The notes: generated by a model from the letters alone, not told the origin. DNA of 64,000 nt from Cohnella nanjingensis (GCF_014212125.1 NZ_JACJVP010000019.1:1-64000), one strand, 5' to 3'. Positions 37,006 through 47,387 are shown, numbered from the stretch's first letter. Made by a program: numbers and translations.

Positions 37006-37875
37006 TTGCGCACCAGACAGTATTCCGCCTATCTCTATATCGCGCCAATTATGGCTTTTTTTCTTGTCTTTCTTCTCTATCCCTTGCTCTACACGTTTCG
37101 GATCAGCTTGTTCGAATGGAACGGCATCGACAAAACGATGAACTATATCGGTCTCGCAAATTACCGGGTAATGTTCAATGATCCTGTTTTTTGGCAATCG
37201 ATGCGCAACTTCGTGACGTTCGCCGTGCTCGTCGTCGGTATCCAGATGATCCTTGGTTTCCTATTAGCCTATTCCATGCGTCGTCCGCTAAAGATATTCA
37301 CGGCTTACAAAACGATCATATTCGTGCCGGTCATTTTGACCCCGATCGTCGTCTCATACGTGTTCACGAATCTTCTGGCGTATAACGGAGGATTGCTCAA
37401 CGAGTCCCTGCGGACGATCGGACTCGACTTTCTGGCGGCGAAATGGCTCGGAGATCCGCGTATCGCACTTTTTTCGATCGTTGCGATCACCGTTTGGGCG
37501 GGAACCGGATTCAGCATGTCCGTTTATGTTTCGTCGATGACATCGCTGCCGAACGAGGTGCTCGAAGCTTCCCGTATCGACGGCGCGAGCCGGCGGCAGA
37601 CGATGGTCAAAGTTGTCTGGCCGATGCTTCGGGACACGCATTTTTCGCTAACGATCATCGGGGCGATCAGCGCGCTCAAAATATTCGACATCATCTACTT
37701 GCTGACCCGGGGAGGCCCCGTTCATGCGACGGAAATGCCTTCGACGTATATGTTCAACAGCGCTTTCGTCACTTACGAGCAAGGCTATGCCTCCGCTGTC
37801 GCAGGCGTTATGATCCTGTTCGCTATGACGATTACTATCTTCCAGTTGCGCCTGTCGCGCGGCTCGGCGAATTAG
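37006..37875 (+). CDS. Carbohydrate ABC transporter permease (MalF type)
   Basis: A 289-residue permease with six membrane segments and an EAA loop near residues 186-206 (EASRIDGASRRQTMVKVVWP). The TTG start at 37006 follows GGAAGGAGTGG. It pairs with the next gene, 12 bp downstream. Confidence 0.88.
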   Translation: MRTRQYSAYLYIAPIMAFFLVFLLYPLLYTFRISLFEWNGIDKTMNYIGLANYRVMFNDPVFWQSMRNFVTFAVLVVGIQMILGFLLAYSMRRPLKIFTAYKTIIFVPVILTPIVVSYVFTNLLAYNGGLLNESLRTIGLDFLAAKWLGDPRIALFSIVAITVWAGTGFSMSVYVSSMTSLPNEVLEASRIDGASRRQTMVKVVWPMLRDTHFSLTIIGAISALKIFDIIYLLTRGGPVHATEMPSTYMFNSAFVTYEQGYASAVAGVMILFAMTITIFQLRLSRGSAN

Positions 37876-37887
37876 GAGGCCGGTCGT

Positions 37888-38670
37888 ATGCTCATTCGTC
37901 GAATCGAATGGTTTCGTCATTTGGTTCTGCTCGCGATCGTTTGCGCATTTTGCATTCCGTTGTACGAATTGCTTAAAACTTCCTTCGAACGCCATGGAAT
38001 TCATAACTATTACGACGCATTGACCCGGATCGATCTCGGACGCAATCTTCTTAACAGCACCGTCGTCACGGTCTGCACGATCGTGCTCGTGCTTTTGGTC
38101 ACCATGCCGGCCGCGTTCGCTTTTTCCAAGATGAGATTTCCGCTAAGGAACGCCCTGTTTCTGATGATTTTGTTGGCTCTTATGATCCCCGGCATCGCCA
38201 TCGCGGTTCCCGTCGTTCAAATCGTCCGTTCGTTCGATTGGTTCAACAAGTACTGGGCTCTCGTATTTCCCTATACCGCGATTTTAGCACCGTTTGGACT
38301 CGTGTTGGCGAAAGGCTTCATGGACCAGCTTCCCAAGGAAATGCAGGAAGCCGGCCTGGTGGACGGCTGCAGCGTGTTTCAATCTTTCCTTCGCATTTAT
38401 TTGCCGTTGACCCAGCCAATCGCGATGATAGTCACGATATTTACTTTCCTTGGGAGCTGGAACGAATTCTTGTTCGCGATGATTTTCATGCGTAAGGAAA
38501 AGATGCAAATGGTTACGACGATCCCGATCAAATTCCAGGTTGACTTCGTGACGAACATGCCGGGATTATTCGCCGCGCTTGTGATCATCCAGCTTCCGCT
38601 TATCGTGTTGTATGTACTGTTCCAAAAGCATTTCAAAGAAGGTCTAACCGCTGGCGCGGTAAAATCGTAG
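37888..38670 (+). CDS. Carbohydrate ABC transporter permease (MalG type)
   Basis: A 260-residue permease with six membrane segments and an EAA loop near residues 152-173 (QEAGLVDGCSVFQSFLRIYL), ending FKEGLTAGAVKS as MalG-type subunits do. No ATPase is encoded in the operon. Confidence 0.9.
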   Translation: MLIRRIEWFRHLVLLAIVCAFCIPLYELLKTSFERHGIHNYYDALTRIDLGRNLLNSTVVTVCTIVLVLLVTMPAAFAFSKMRFPLRNALFLMILLALMIPGIAIAVPVVQIVRSFDWFNKYWALVFPYTAILAPFGLVLAKGFMDQLPKEMQEAGLVDGCSVFQSFLRIYLPLTQPIAMIVTIFTFLGSWNEFLFAMIFMRKEKMQMVTTIPIKFQVDFVTNMPGLFAALVIIQLPLIVLYVLFQKHFKEGLTAGAVKS

Positions 38671-38724
38671 CCGCGTCGGTCCATTACCGCACAATATCTT
38701 AGAGAGAACCGGAGGAGAGAAACC

Positions 38725-39882
38725 ATGGGGAACAGCCCGAAATTCGACGTCGCCGCCATTTATTTCCCGAGTTGGCACGTCGATCCGATCAACGAGAAAT
38801 TCCATGGAAGGGGTTGGACCGAGTGGGAGCTTGTCAAAAACGCAAAGCCTTTATATCCAGGGCATTATCAGCCTAGGGTTCCGGCTTGGGGATACTTCGA
38901 CGAGACCGATCCGGAATTCGCTACCCGCCAGATCGACCTTGCTGCAGATCATGGCGTAACGGTCTTCCATATGGATTGGTATTGGTACAATAACGGTCCT
39001 TATCTTCATCGCGCGCTGCAGGCGCTGCTCGACGCGCCGAATAGCCACAGGATCAAATTCGGATTGATGTGGGCCAACCATGACTGGTGCGACATTTTCC
39101 CGATGAAACGTACCCGAGAAAAGCCGTTGTTGATGCCGAGCGAATACGATTTGCCGGCAATGGAAAAGATGGTCGATTATTTGATCGAAAACTTCTTCTT
39201 CCATCCGAGCGTGTGGAAACTGGACGGCAAAGCCGTCATGACCGTGTATAATTTGAACCATATGGTCGCAACGATCGGCGTCGAAGGCGCGAAGAGGCTG
39301 TTCGAGAAATTCCGCGAACGCTTGAGTCGCGCGGGCTTAGCCGATCTTCACCTTAATGCGATGGGCGATTATTTCGATGTTGAAGATTACTTAAAAGAAA
39401 TGGGAATAGAGAGCGCAACGAATTACCAGACGATCTGGGATTTTACGTATGGCAAAAACATCAGCGATCCGAACAGTGTGTTCGACCCTCGTTCTCCGCA
39501 GCGCCAGGATTACGTAAAGAGCTTGGATCTTGCCAAGGCGCACTGGGAGACGATGAAAAATAAACTCGAAATCCCCTATTACCCGGTGCTGACGCACGGG
39601 TGGGATTCTTCTCCCCGCGCAGAGCAATTTGACGGCGCTGGCGATATGAATGGGTACCCGTGGTACCCAGTCGTCGAAAACAATACGCCGGCACATTTCG
39701 AGATTGCGGCTTTGAAGGCAAGGGATTTCGCGCTTTTGCAGCCGTATGAGCACAAGATTGTCTATATCAACGCGTGGAACGAATGGACCGAGGGCAGTTA
39801 CTTACTGCCGGACGAGCGTTATGGCAACGGCTATCTCGAGGCTCTAAGACGGGTTTTTGTCGGACAAGAAAGCAAGGTTTAG
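38725..39882 (+). CDS. WbsX/GH99-like glycan-processing enzyme
   Basis: A 385-residue cytosolic protein with no signal peptide. It carries the glycosyltransferase WbsX/GH99-like family pattern: YFPSWHVDP, WTEWELVKNAKP, VTVFHMDWYWYNNGP, LMWANHDW, and near the C-terminus NAWNEWTEGSYLLPDERYGN. Such enzymes act as endo-mannosidase-like hydrolases or in polysaccharide assembly. Being inside a sugar import operon suggests that it cuts the imported oligosaccharide. A paralogue lies at 60200. Confidence 0.82.
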   Translation: MGNSPKFDVAAIYFPSWHVDPINEKFHGRGWTEWELVKNAKPLYPGHYQPRVPAWGYFDETDPEFATRQIDLAADHGVTVFHMDWYWYNNGPYLHRALQALLDAPNSHRIKFGLMWANHDWCDIFPMKRTREKPLLMPSEYDLPAMEKMVDYLIENFFFHPSVWKLDGKAVMTVYNLNHMVATIGVEGAKRLFEKFRERLSRAGLADLHLNAMGDYFDVEDYLKEMGIESATNYQTIWDFTYGKNISDPNSVFDPRSPQRQDYVKSLDLAKAHWETMKNKLEIPYYPVLTHGWDSSPRAEQFDGAGDMNGYPWYPVVENNTPAHFEIAALKARDFALLQPYEHKIVYINAWNEWTEGSYLLPDERYGNGYLEALRRVFVGQESKV

Positions 39883-39888
39883 AGGAAC

Positions 39889-39935
39889 AAAGCGTCATTG
39901 CTTGGAGAAAGGGCAGGCAAGGGCGCTTTTTTTTT
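39889..39935 (+). terminator. Terminator after the WbsX-like gene
   Basis: AAAGCG/CGCTTT arms with an inner GCTTG/CAAGG extension are followed by nine T residues. Confidence 0.65.
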
Positions 39936-39966
39936 ATACTAACCATAGCATGGGAGCTGAAATCAC

Positions 39967-42843
39967 GTGAAAAATGGGTTAGTGAAGTTGTTGTTGGCGG
40001 CGCTGGCGATCACGCTTCTGCCGATGACGGGACCTGGCAAGAAAGCTGCCGCTGCGGCCACGATTACGCAGGATACGACGAACAAGAAGGTTACGATGTC
40101 GGGGAGTCGGTACAGCTTGGTATTCGACTACAACGCCCAGGCGAGAGTCTCTTCACTCGTCGTGGATGGAAAGCAGACGCTGGACACGAGCACAGGGTCC
40201 GGCATTTTTACCGGCATTTACAATGGATCTTGGGTGACGACGCAAGGAGGAATCGCTACTCCCTCGGTTAACGTGAATATGACGACCAAGGTTGTAACCG
40301 CCTCCATTTCAACGTCGGCCGCAAATGAAACGTGGACGTTCACCGTAACAGACGCCAATGTGTCGCTGAAGATCGATCGGACGTTTAAGGCGAACATGAC
40401 CGTGTGGGAGCAGGGGATGCCGATCATTAACTGGGAAGACCATGCTTTCGAGCAAATGCGGTGGCCGGGAGACGGTGGGAACTTTCCCATCGGCGGCACG
40501 CTCCTCAACAAGCAGCGCAAATGGCTCGGTACGGATGCGGGCTTCGATTCCAACATCCGCGTCTCAAAGGAGCAAATTTCCTACACGATGCTGAATCCAA
40601 GCACGAGTTTGGCCCTTTCAGTAACAGGGACAAGCAACCGCAGCGGGTTAGATCGAGGCGCGGCGACGGAAGTACGCAGGGTTGTTACCCAAGCAAGCCC
40701 GACGGTCCGAGCTCTCCGGATGTTCACCGTCGTTTCCGCGACGGATTTGCAATATGCCACCGGCACTCCTCTCGGTTACAGCACGGACGATTGTACCGGA
40801 CGAATGCGATGCGACGGGGCCTCGATTTTCTCTCCGATAGCGGTGACGAACGGCCAGACAGACAGCGTTACGCTTACGTTTGTGCCGGATACGCTTTCTA
40901 TTTATTACGATTTGGGAATACTTTACGGCGTTGACCAACAAGCCTTGTCCTACGCGATCAACAATTATGCGAGATGGATGATGCAAGACAAAAAGCGCGG
41001 GGCGTCTGCCGAGGCATCCGTCATGAAGAGCGAGGTGCCTCCGCTCGAGATGCAATGGATCGGGCAGTTGATTGAAATTTTCGGATCCCCCGAAGCCGTA
41101 ACGGCTTATAAATACGGTTTGGAGAACATCAGGGATTATCTCATCGAGAGCGGTACGGGGCAAGTGCTCTGTTGCCGTCCAGGGTCTGCGACATCGTACA
41201 ATTGGGGTACAGGTTACCGCGATCAAGCATCGGGATACGCTCTCGGAGTGGCTAAGGCTTACGCGTTAGACGGTCAAGCCTCCTGGTTACAGACCATGAA
41301 AGCATCGGTTGAATCCGGACTTGACTACGCGATCGGATATCAGATCGATCCGGTTACAAACCTCGTTACAAACATGAATAATACGAGCGACACAATCTAT
41401 AGCAACGATTATTGGGAGAGCTCCACTGGCACCTATAACGGTTACGCCTCGGCCCTTCTTTATGACGCGCTTTTACAATGGGCTAATCTTGAACGCAACG
41501 TTCTTGGAAATACCCCCAAAGCAGCAACCTACGAATCGGTTGCCGCCACCTTGAAAACGAACTTCAACAAAGATTTTACCGCGGGAGGATTGTGGTCTCC
41601 GATAACGCAATCGTTTTTATACGGGTCGGGCAATCAGGACGTACGGCATCTTCCGACGCAAGCCGCCGTTCTGAAAAGTGACATCGTCACGAACGAGCGC
41701 AAGGCGCAAATCGTGGCCGGCGTCGAATCCGAAGTTTACGCCAACAAGGCTAATCACCATTTTATGAACTATCGCGACTTGTACATAGCCGGAACAACCG
41801 CTCCGAGCTGCGGCAAGGGGGCCGAGAACGGAGGCTGGTACGGGGTGCCTGAAGGCGATTTCTTCGCCGGCTACCCTGCGCTGAACGACCGTACCAAAAT
41901 TCCTGTTTACGAAGGGAATTTCCTGAATCGTTACTACGGTGACGGCCTCTACGACAGCTCAGCCTGGCATCGTGACAATCCGTATCAGGGCTGCGGCTTC
42001 GAGTACTGGTTCCCGACGCACGTCATGCCGGTTTGGGGACTTTACGCATACGGTTACGGTTTTCAGCCGCAGTACGACGAACTGATCCTTGCGCCTTTTA
42101 TCAGCAGCGAAATGTCGGGATCGGTCGTAAAATATACGTGGAGAAGTCAACCGTTGACCGTGACTTATAACAGCCAGACCTCTTTTACCGTGAATGCCCC
42201 GTCGCTCCCGACGGACATCCGGATTCGCTTTTTGAATCAGACGCCGGGCTCATCTCATACTGTATTGGCGAATGATTCACCGGTAACGGTGACGGCCGAT
42301 GCCAACGGAAACGTAGATGCGATCATGAGCGTATCTGGTACTCGTACGTACGAATGCACGACTTGCACGATAAACAATCCGGGAACGGGGGGTACTTCAT
42401 TCGTTACCGCGGTTCAGCCTAACGAGGCGTCTCTCCGCACGGACGTAACCGAGCAGGTCGGCTTCAAGTTCACAATCGGTTCGACTCCGATTACGGTTAC
42501 CCAGCTCGGACGCATGTATCATGCCGGCAATAACAAAGTGCATACTGTAAAGTTGGTAGATCCCTCCGGCAAGGTGATCGCGACGGCTAGCGTGGACATG
42601 AATCAAGGAGCGCCGGATAGCCTTGGCTTTAAGTACGGAGGTATCACGCCTGTAACGTTGAACCCAAATACTAGTTACTATATATACAGTCTGGAGATTC
42701 AGTACGGGGATAATTGGTACAATAATACGGCTTTCGTGTCGACGACATCGGCCGCATCAGTCGATAATGCATCTTACGGCGATCGGATCGTAAACGGTTC
42801 TGCGGGCAATACGTACGGAGCGGTTAACTTTAAATATCAGTAA
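39967..42843 (+). CDS. Large secreted glycosidase-like protein with C-terminal DUF4082-like domain
   Basis: The 958-residue product starts with a signal peptide (LVKLLLAALAITLLPMTGPG). Residues about 35-320 form a beta-sandwich; about 330-680 are an alpha-helical region with WMMQDKKRG, QWIGQLIEIFGSPEAVTAYK and SYNWGTGYRDQASGYALGVA, consistent with a six-hairpin (alpha/alpha)6 glycosidase-like fold. The C-terminal 150 residues resemble DUF4082, a beta-sandwich attached to secreted enzymes. The GTG start has only a weak ribosome binding site. It is 84 bp after the WbsX-like gene but past a terminator. Family number and substrate cannot be fixed by eye. Confidence 0.6.
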   Translation: MKNGLVKLLLAALAITLLPMTGPGKKAAAAATITQDTTNKKVTMSGSRYSLVFDYNAQARVSSLVVDGKQTLDTSTGSGIFTGIYNGSWVTTQGGIATPSVNVNMTTKVVTASISTSAANETWTFTVTDANVSLKIDRTFKANMTVWEQGMPIINWEDHAFEQMRWPGDGGNFPIGGTLLNKQRKWLGTDAGFDSNIRVSKEQISYTMLNPSTSLALSVTGTSNRSGLDRGAATEVRRVVTQASPTVRALRMFTVVSATDLQYATGTPLGYSTDDCTGRMRCDGASIFSPIAVTNGQTDSVTLTFVPDTLSIYYDLGILYGVDQQALSYAINNYARWMMQDKKRGASAEASVMKSEVPPLEMQWIGQLIEIFGSPEAVTAYKYGLENIRDYLIESGTGQVLCCRPGSATSYNWGTGYRDQASGYALGVAKAYALDGQASWLQTMKASVESGLDYAIGYQIDPVTNLVTNMNNTSDTIYSNDYWESSTGTYNGYASALLYDALLQWANLERNVLGNTPKAATYESVAATLKTNFNKDFTAGGLWSPITQSFLYGSGNQDVRHLPTQAAVLKSDIVTNERKAQIVAGVESEVYANKANHHFMNYRDLYIAGTTAPSCGKGAENGGWYGVPEGDFFAGYPALNDRTKIPVYEGNFLNRYYGDGLYDSSAWHRDNPYQGCGFEYWFPTHVMPVWGLYAYGYGFQPQYDELILAPFISSEMSGSVVKYTWRSQPLTVTYNSQTSFTVNAPSLPTDIRIRFLNQTPGSSHTVLANDSPVTVTADANGNVDAIMSVSGTRTYECTTCTINNPGTGGTSFVTAVQPNEASLRTDVTEQVGFKFTIGSTPITVTQLGRMYHAGNNKVHTVKLVDPSGKVIATASVDMNQGAPDSLGFKYGGITPVTLNPNTSYYIYSLEIQYGDNWYNNTAFVSTTSAASVDNASYGDRIVNGSAGNTYGAVNFKYQ

Positions 42844-42851
42844 AACGGTCT

Positions 42852-42878
42852 AACCCGTCCCGAAAGGGGCGGGTTTAG
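42852..42878 (+). terminator. Terminator after the large secreted protein gene
   Basis: AACCCGTCCC-GAAA-GGGGCGGGTT forms a 10-bp stem with one G-T pair and a GAAA tetraloop, followed by a short T-rich tract. Confidence 0.8.
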
Positions 42879-43158
42879 TTACTTCGATTTAATATATCGC
42901 AAACTCAAAAATCCCGTCAAATCAACAACTTTAGTCTAATATAAATTAGCTGGGATCTTTAATCTTACTTTATCGCCATCAAGAGTTACTCCCATTTTTC
43001 AGGCGATCCGGCCAGCGGCGGCGCTGTCGCGATTTGTCGGTTTTCCGCGCAAAAACAGATGCGGTCTTCCTGATCCTGGGTTATAGTTAGAGAACGCGCG
43101 AACGCAGGGCTCGTCGTCAAACTCCCCGCGCGCTTATTCGCCCAAAGGAGCAGGTCCC
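42879..43158. other. Intergenic region, A/T-rich then G+C-rich
   Basis: No gene is seen in about 280 bp. The last part contains AAAGGAG before the sensor kinase. The composition switches sharply near 43000, from the A/T-rich previous module to the G+C-rich following one. Confidence 0.4.
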
Positions 43159-46100
43159 GTGCTCAAAAGGTTTGTCGTCATCCTCCTGATCGGCTTGCTC
43201 GCGTTCTCGCTCATCCCGATCTCCTATCTCGGCGATCGCTCTCCTAACCGACCGGAGCTCCGGGCCCGCCATGGCGTGCTGGATCTGTCCGCTTGGCACC
43301 CCGAGCGGGACAAGCGCATCCCGCTGGACGGGGAATGGGAGTTCTACTGGAACCGGCTGCTCGGTCCCGAAGCTTTCGCATCGGCGGACGAGGCCCGGCC
43401 GCTCGGGCCGACCTTGATGAAGGTGCCGTCGGCGTGGAAGGGCAAGCACGCGGACGGTCTCGTCCTGCCCGCATACGGCAGCGCCACCTATCGGCTCACG
43501 TTGACGAATCTCCCCCACGCGGGCGTCTATGCCCTGAAAAAAACGAATATCCGGTTCGCCAGCGCAGTCTTCGTGAACGGTCAACCTCTTTTTGCAGACG
43601 GACATACGTCCCTGGACGCCTCGGGCTACCGCATGGGCAACACCTCCCAGTTCGGCGCTTTTTCGGCGGACGGCTCCTCGGTCGAGATTATCGTCCAAGT
43701 CTCCAATTTTAATTACACGAACGGCGGCATTCCCGTCTCCCTCTATTTCGGCGAGCAGGCACCGATGATCGGCGCCCAGCAGCAGGGCGTCGCGCGCGAA
43801 TATACGATTCTCGCGATCCTTTGCACGCTCGCGTTGATCTATTTCTTCTGCTTTATCGCCACATCGGTCTATCGCAACAAGGATTACTCCTACTTGGCGT
43901 TTGCCGTCATCTGCCTGCTGTACGCGGTATACAACGGCTTGACCGGAGAACGCCCGCTGCTCCTCTTCCTCAAGGACGTCCCTTACGAGACGATCTACCG
44001 GATCAAGGACATCAGCTCGATCGCCTGCTTCATCATTCTGACGGTCGTTACGTATCGGTTGCAGAAGAACGTCGTCTCTCTGAAGCTCGCGCAGGCCGCG
44101 GGCATCGTGCTCGCCGTATTCATGGCGATGGCGGCGGTGCTGCCGATCCGCGTATACGTCCCGATCCAGAGCTACGTGATCGTGGTTTACGAGTTGATGA
44201 TGCTCTGGCTGCTGCTCCGGGTTGCCTGGCTCTACGTGACGGGCGCGGGGAGCGGCCGCACGCTGTCCTTGCTGCTGTATACGGCAATCTTGTGCATCAA
44301 CCTGTATTCGCTGGACGTCATCCTGTTCGCGTTTTCTCTTAAGCGCAGCTTCTGGCCCGGCCAAATCTATCTCGTCCTGTTCAACGTCATCCTGATCTTC
44401 CTGGTCGTCCTGCGATTTTTCGAATCTTATCATACGATCGAAAAGATGAAGGACCAGCTGGTCCGGCTGGACAAGGTCAAGGACGACTTTTTGTCCAATA
44501 CGTCGCACGAGCTGAAGACGCCGCTGAACGCGATCGTGAGCATCACGGACACCTTGCTGCGGGGCATCGGCGGCCCGCTGAGCGAAGCGCAGGCGCAAAA
44601 TCTGTCCATCGTGATGGGGAGCGGGCGCAAGCTGACCCATCTGGTGAACGAACTGCTCGACTATTCGAAGATGAAGAACGGCGATATCGCGCTGTATCGG
44701 AATCCCGTCGATCTGAAGGCGGCGGTCGACGCCGTCGTCCGCATTCATCAGTTTCTGCTCGGAGGCAAGCCGGTCGCGATCGAGAACGGCATCCCGGACG
44801 GATTTCCGCCCGTCTGGGCCGACGGCAACCGGCTGATGCAGATCCTTCACAATCTGATCGGCAACGCGATCAAGTTCACGGACCGCGGATCGGTCCGCGT
44901 CACCGCCCGGGCCGGCCGCGAACGCGCGGAGATCCGCGTGGCGGATACGGGCGTCGGCATCGCGCCGCAGATGCAAGAGCGGATCTTCCTCGCCTTCGAA
45001 CAGGCGGACGTCGCGAATGCGAAGCACGCCGGCGGTACCGGTCTCGGCCTCAGCATCACCCGCAAGCTGGTGGAGCTGCACGGAGGGGAGATCCGCGTGC
45101 AGTCCGTTCTAGGCGAGGGGGCGACTTTTGCGTTCACGCTGCCGCTGTCGGAGGCCCCCGCCGCGGGCGCATCCGCGGAGATGGCGGCGGCGATCGAGCC
45201 CATGCTCGGAGCAACGCCTCTCGCGCATGCGGAATACCCGATTCGGATCCGGGGACCGATCGGCGAGACGATCCTCGTGGTGGACGACGACTTCGCCAAT
45301 CTGCAGTCGATGATCAATCTGCTCAGCCTGGAAGGGTATTCCGTCGTCGTGGTACACCGCGGGCGCTTGGCCTTGGAGGAGCTGGCCGGCCCGACGAATT
45401 TCGCCTTGGTCATCCTGGACATCATGATGCCGGATCTGTCGGGCTACGAGGTGCTGAAGCGGGTGCGGGAGCGGTACTCGCCGCTCGAGCTGCCGGTGCT
45501 GATGCTGACCGCCAAGGACCGGGGAGCCGACGTGCGGCTGTCGATGGAAAACGGGGCGAACGATATCGTCGGCAAGCCGTTCGAAGCAGAAGAGCTCGTG
45601 GCCCGCGTCCGCAGCCTGACCAAGCTGAGAGCTTCGGCGAAGGACGTCAAGCAGGCGGAGATCGCCTTCCTGCGTTCGCAGATCAAGCCTCATTTTCTGT
45701 ACAACGCCCTGAACGCCATCGCCGAACTGTGCGTCGTGGCGCCGCTTCAGGCGGAAACGCTGACGCTGGAGCTGTCGCGGTACTTGCGCAGCAGCTTCGA
45801 CTTCAAGCAGCTCGACTCGCTGACGACCTTGGCGAACGAGCTGGAGCTCATCCGGGCGTACGTGCAGATCGAGCAAGCTAGATTCGGCTCACGATTGCAG
45901 GTGACCTACGATTTGGATGCCGATCCCGCGGTCCTCATTCCTCCGCTCATCCTGCAGCCGCTGGTCGAGAACGCGATCCGGCACGGCGTCATGTCCAGAC
46001 CCCAAGGGGGCAAAGTCGTCGTCCGCGTTCTCGAAACGGAAGCGGGGCTTCACATGGCCATCGAGGACGACGGCTGCGGCATGAGCGAACGAATGGTGGC

Positions 46101-46275
46101 GGAAGTGTTGCGCGCGGATGCGGACAAAAACGGGGTAGGGCTGTGGAATATCGGACAGCGCATCCGACTCCTGTACGGGGCGGAGCTCCGCATCGAGAGC
46201 CGGGAAGGCGCAGGGACGCGCATCTCGTTCGATCTTCCCGCGCAGCACGGAATCGGAGAGGAGGCAGGCACATGA
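43159..46275 (+). CDS. Hybrid sensor histidine kinase with two kinase modules
   Basis: A 1038-residue membrane kinase. It opens with a signal/anchor helix and an extracytoplasmic jelly-roll of the 7TMR-DISMED2 type (about 40-205), then seven membrane helices (about 215-430). A first kinase module follows: HisKA with SNTSHELKTPLNAIVS near 450 and an HATPase with GTGLGLSITRKLVELHGG to about 660. A receiver domain (ILVVDDDFANLQSM, phospho-Asp in VILDIMMPDLSG near 754) follows, and then a second, LytS-type kinase module (FLRSQIKPHFLYNALNAI near 840; LQPLVENAIRHGV; DDGCGMSERM). The GTG at 43159 follows AAAGGAG. Its stop overlaps the response regulator start (ATGA). Ligand is unknown. Confidence 0.9.
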   Translation: MLKRFVVILLIGLLAFSLIPISYLGDRSPNRPELRARHGVLDLSAWHPERDKRIPLDGEWEFYWNRLLGPEAFASADEARPLGPTLMKVPSAWKGKHADGLVLPAYGSATYRLTLTNLPHAGVYALKKTNIRFASAVFVNGQPLFADGHTSLDASGYRMGNTSQFGAFSADGSSVEIIVQVSNFNYTNGGIPVSLYFGEQAPMIGAQQQGVAREYTILAILCTLALIYFFCFIATSVYRNKDYSYLAFAVICLLYAVYNGLTGERPLLLFLKDVPYETIYRIKDISSIACFIILTVVTYRLQKNVVSLKLAQAAGIVLAVFMAMAAVLPIRVYVPIQSYVIVVYELMMLWLLLRVAWLYVTGAGSGRTLSLLLYTAILCINLYSLDVILFAFSLKRSFWPGQIYLVLFNVILIFLVVLRFFESYHTIEKMKDQLVRLDKVKDDFLSNTSHELKTPLNAIVSITDTLLRGIGGPLSEAQAQNLSIVMGSGRKLTHLVNELLDYSKMKNGDIALYRNPVDLKAAVDAVVRIHQFLLGGKPVAIENGIPDGFPPVWADGNRLMQILHNLIGNAIKFTDRGSVRVTARAGRERAEIRVADTGVGIAPQMQERIFLAFEQADVANAKHAGGTGLGLSITRKLVELHGGEIRVQSVLGEGATFAFTLPLSEAPAAGASAEMAAAIEPMLGATPLAHAEYPIRIRGPIGETILVVDDDFANLQSMINLLSLEGYSVVVVHRGRLALEELAGPTNFALVILDIMMPDLSGYEVLKRVRERYSPLELPVLMLTAKDRGADVRLSMENGANDIVGKPFEAEELVARVRSLTKLRASAKDVKQAEIAFLRSQIKPHFLYNALNAIAELCVVAPLQAETLTLELSRYLRSSFDFKQLDSLTTLANELELIRAYVQIEQARFGSRLQVTYDLDADPAVLIPPLILQPLVENAIRHGVMSRPQGGKVVVRVLETEAGLHMAIEDDGCGMSERMVAEVLRADADKNGVGLWNIGQRIRLLYGAELRIESREGAGTRISFDLPAQHGIGEEAGT

Positions 46276-47387
46276 TTCGCGCGATGATCGTGGACGACGA
46301 AGAGCTGTCGATTATGCGGCTCGGCCGCATCCTGGCCGAAAGCCGGGAGGTGGAGGTGTGCGGGACGTTTCAAGATCCCGCGGAAGCCTATCGCTACGCC
46401 GGCAAACATCCGGTCGACGTGGCGTTTTTGGACATCTCGATGCCGAAAATCGACGGGATGCGGCTGTCGGACCTGCTGTCGGATTTGAACGCGGGGATCG
46501 CGACGGTCTTTGTCACCGGCTATGACGAATACGCGGTGGAGGCCTTTGAACGGAGCGCGGTCGACTACCTGATGAAGCCGGTGACCGCCGAGCGGTTGGG
46601 CAAGACGCTGAGCCGGCTGCGCGGGCGCTCCCGCGGTCCGGCCGTCGAAAAGGCGCTGGAGATCCGGCTGTTCGGGGGGCTTCAAATCGGGCTGTGGCTG
46701 CCGGACAACAGCCGCGAGACGGTCAAGCTGCGGAGTCCGAAGACGGAGGAGCTGTTCGCCTATCTCGTCTGCCGGAGCGCGGCGAGCCGGGAGGAGATCG
46801 TAGACGCGTTGTGGCCGGATCTGCATCCCGACAAGGCGCTCAACAATCTGAACACCAACCTCTACTACATTCGGAAAGCGCTCGGGGGCGCCAATGCCTC
46901 CGCCTGCATCCAGTCCGACCGAAACGAAGTGCGCATCGACAAGAACCTCGTGTTTTGCGACCTGTACGCGTTTCAGCAGATGTCCGAGCAAATCCGGCTC
47001 AATCCGAGGCACGATCCGGAGCTGTTCCGGCAGGCGGAAGCGCTGTATGCGGGAGAGTTGTTGAACGGGAGGCCGTACGAATGGGCTGCCGAGTTCGCGC
47101 GCAGGCTCGAGCGGGATCGACTCGAGCTGCTGGAGCGCGCGGCCAGATACGAGAAACGGCACGGCGAGCTTCCGCAAGCGCTGCGTTATTACGAAGAAAT
47201 GCTGAAGGCGGACCCCATCCGAGAGGATATTCACCAGGAGGTCGTCCGGCTGTATCTCGCGATGGGCCGAAACCACGAGGCGCTGCGCCAATATCGGGAG
47301 CTCGAGACGATCATGCGCCGCGAGCTCGGCACCGGTCCGGATCCCGCGCTTTTGGACCTCCTCCGCCGCGCGATCGAGCCGTCCTAA
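46272..47387 (+). CDS. SARP-type response regulator
   Basis: A 371-residue regulator: an N-terminal receiver (MIVDDEE, phospho-Asp54 in FLDISMPKIDG, DYLMKP), a winged helix (about 150-220; PKTEELFAYLVCRSAASREE) and a bacterial transcriptional activation (BTAD) domain to the end (ALRYYEEMLKADPIREDIHQ, RNHEALRQYRELE). The longer open frame upstream is not protein-like. It is translationally coupled to the hybrid kinase and probably activates the surface-protein gene that follows. Confidence 0.9.
   Translation: MIRAMIVDDEELSIMRLGRILAESREVEVCGTFQDPAEAYRYAGKHPVDVAFLDISMPKIDGMRLSDLLSDLNAGIATVFVTGYDEYAVEAFERSAVDYLMKPVTAERLGKTLSRLRGRSRGPAVEKALEIRLFGGLQIGLWLPDNSRETVKLRSPKTEELFAYLVCRSAASREEIVDALWPDLHPDKALNNLNTNLYYIRKALGGANASACIQSDRNEVRIDKNLVFCDLYAFQQMSEQIRLNPRHDPELFRQAEALYAGELLNGRPYEWAAEFARRLERDRLELLERAARYEKRHGELPQALRYYEEMLKADPIREDIHQEVVRLYLAMGRNHEALRQYRELETIMRRELGTGPDPALLDLLRRAIEPS

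Noticed and set aside
43117-45081. Minus-strand open frame of 654 codons opposite the hybrid kinase
   Set aside because: Shadow of the kinase gene, composed of unstructured charged residues.
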